Part shown: positions 63,968-64,000 of the stretch, piece after piece
How the letters are laid out: each line of letters begins with the position of its first letter
Numbering within the stretch: position 1 is the stretch's first letter
Origin: Onchocerca lupi
Lineage: Eukaryota; Nematoda; Chromadorea; Rhabditida; Onchocercidae
Length of the DNA stretch: 64,000 nt
Assembly: GCA_028564675.1 (NCBI GenBank)
Contig: JAOVVO010000017.1
Span: 248,001-312,000 of the forward strand
Reading direction: 5' to 3'
Made by a program: the position numbers and the translations under genes
Notes under the pieces: generated by a model
The model's database searches: none
What the model saw: the letters and a program-made list of their open reading frames with translations, nothing else
What the model was told of the DNA's origin: nothing

Positions 63968-64000
63968 CTGAAAATTTCTAAATTAGAATTTGGAAATAGC

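Overview
The window is AT-rich eukaryotic DNA. Its genes have many small exons, introns of roughly 100-1,200 bp and TTT(C/T)AG-type acceptors. Protein similarities and gene style point to a nematode. A divergent-loop cyclophilin very close to nematode CYN-3/CYN-7, a MUT-7-like exonuclease and the AT-rich, short-exon layout fit a clade III parasite, most likely a filarial worm. The species is an inference and cannot be proved from the window alone.

Layout on the + strand: 1-5,016, no gene seen; 5,017-about 8,881 (+), multi-C2H2 zinc-finger protein; 8,900-12,000, gene-poor, with a degenerate tRNA-like/SINE-like insert at 11,492-11,710; 12,019-14,012 (-), cyclophilin; 15,673-21,110 (-), unrecognised basic 545-aa protein; 21,704-22,310, fold-back element with long terminal inverted repeats and an internal 34-bp tandem array; 24,462-28,669 (+), unrecognised 627-aa acidic/coiled-coil/basic protein; 31,160-33,402 (+), meiotic recombination factor MND1; 35,184-39,792 (+), full p53/p63-family protein with DNA-binding, tetramerisation and SAM regions; 39,800-44,000, no gene seen; 44,076-49,642 (-), MUT-7-like DEDDy 3'-5' exonuclease; 51,528-54,165 (+), deoxyhypusine hydroxylase DOHH; 55,064-58,185 (+), mitoribosomal GTPase mS29/DAP3; 58,502-60,007 (-), mitoribosomal protein uL10m; 60,769 to beyond the right edge (-), Tudor-domain protein whose 5' end lies outside the window.

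I rebuilt exons by hand from reading frame, splice sites and similarity to known families. For every multi-exon model the exon lengths keep one open frame. DOHH comes to 302 aa, MND1 to 206 aa, cyclophilin to 171 aa, uL10m to 249 aa, DAP3 to 378 aa (if its ATG is split), the p53 homologue to 479 aa and the MUT-7-like protein to 732 aa.

The most interesting block is 31-40 kb. There MND1, a meiotic recombination factor absent from C. elegans, lies head-to-tail with a p53-family gene that looks much more like vertebrate p63/p73 in domain order than expected for a nematode. Other tandem pairs that could be operons are DOHH-DAP3 and Tudor protein-uL10m. The two mitoribosomal genes meet tail-to-tail. 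No rRNA gene, intact tRNA, CRISPR array or autonomous transposon was seen.
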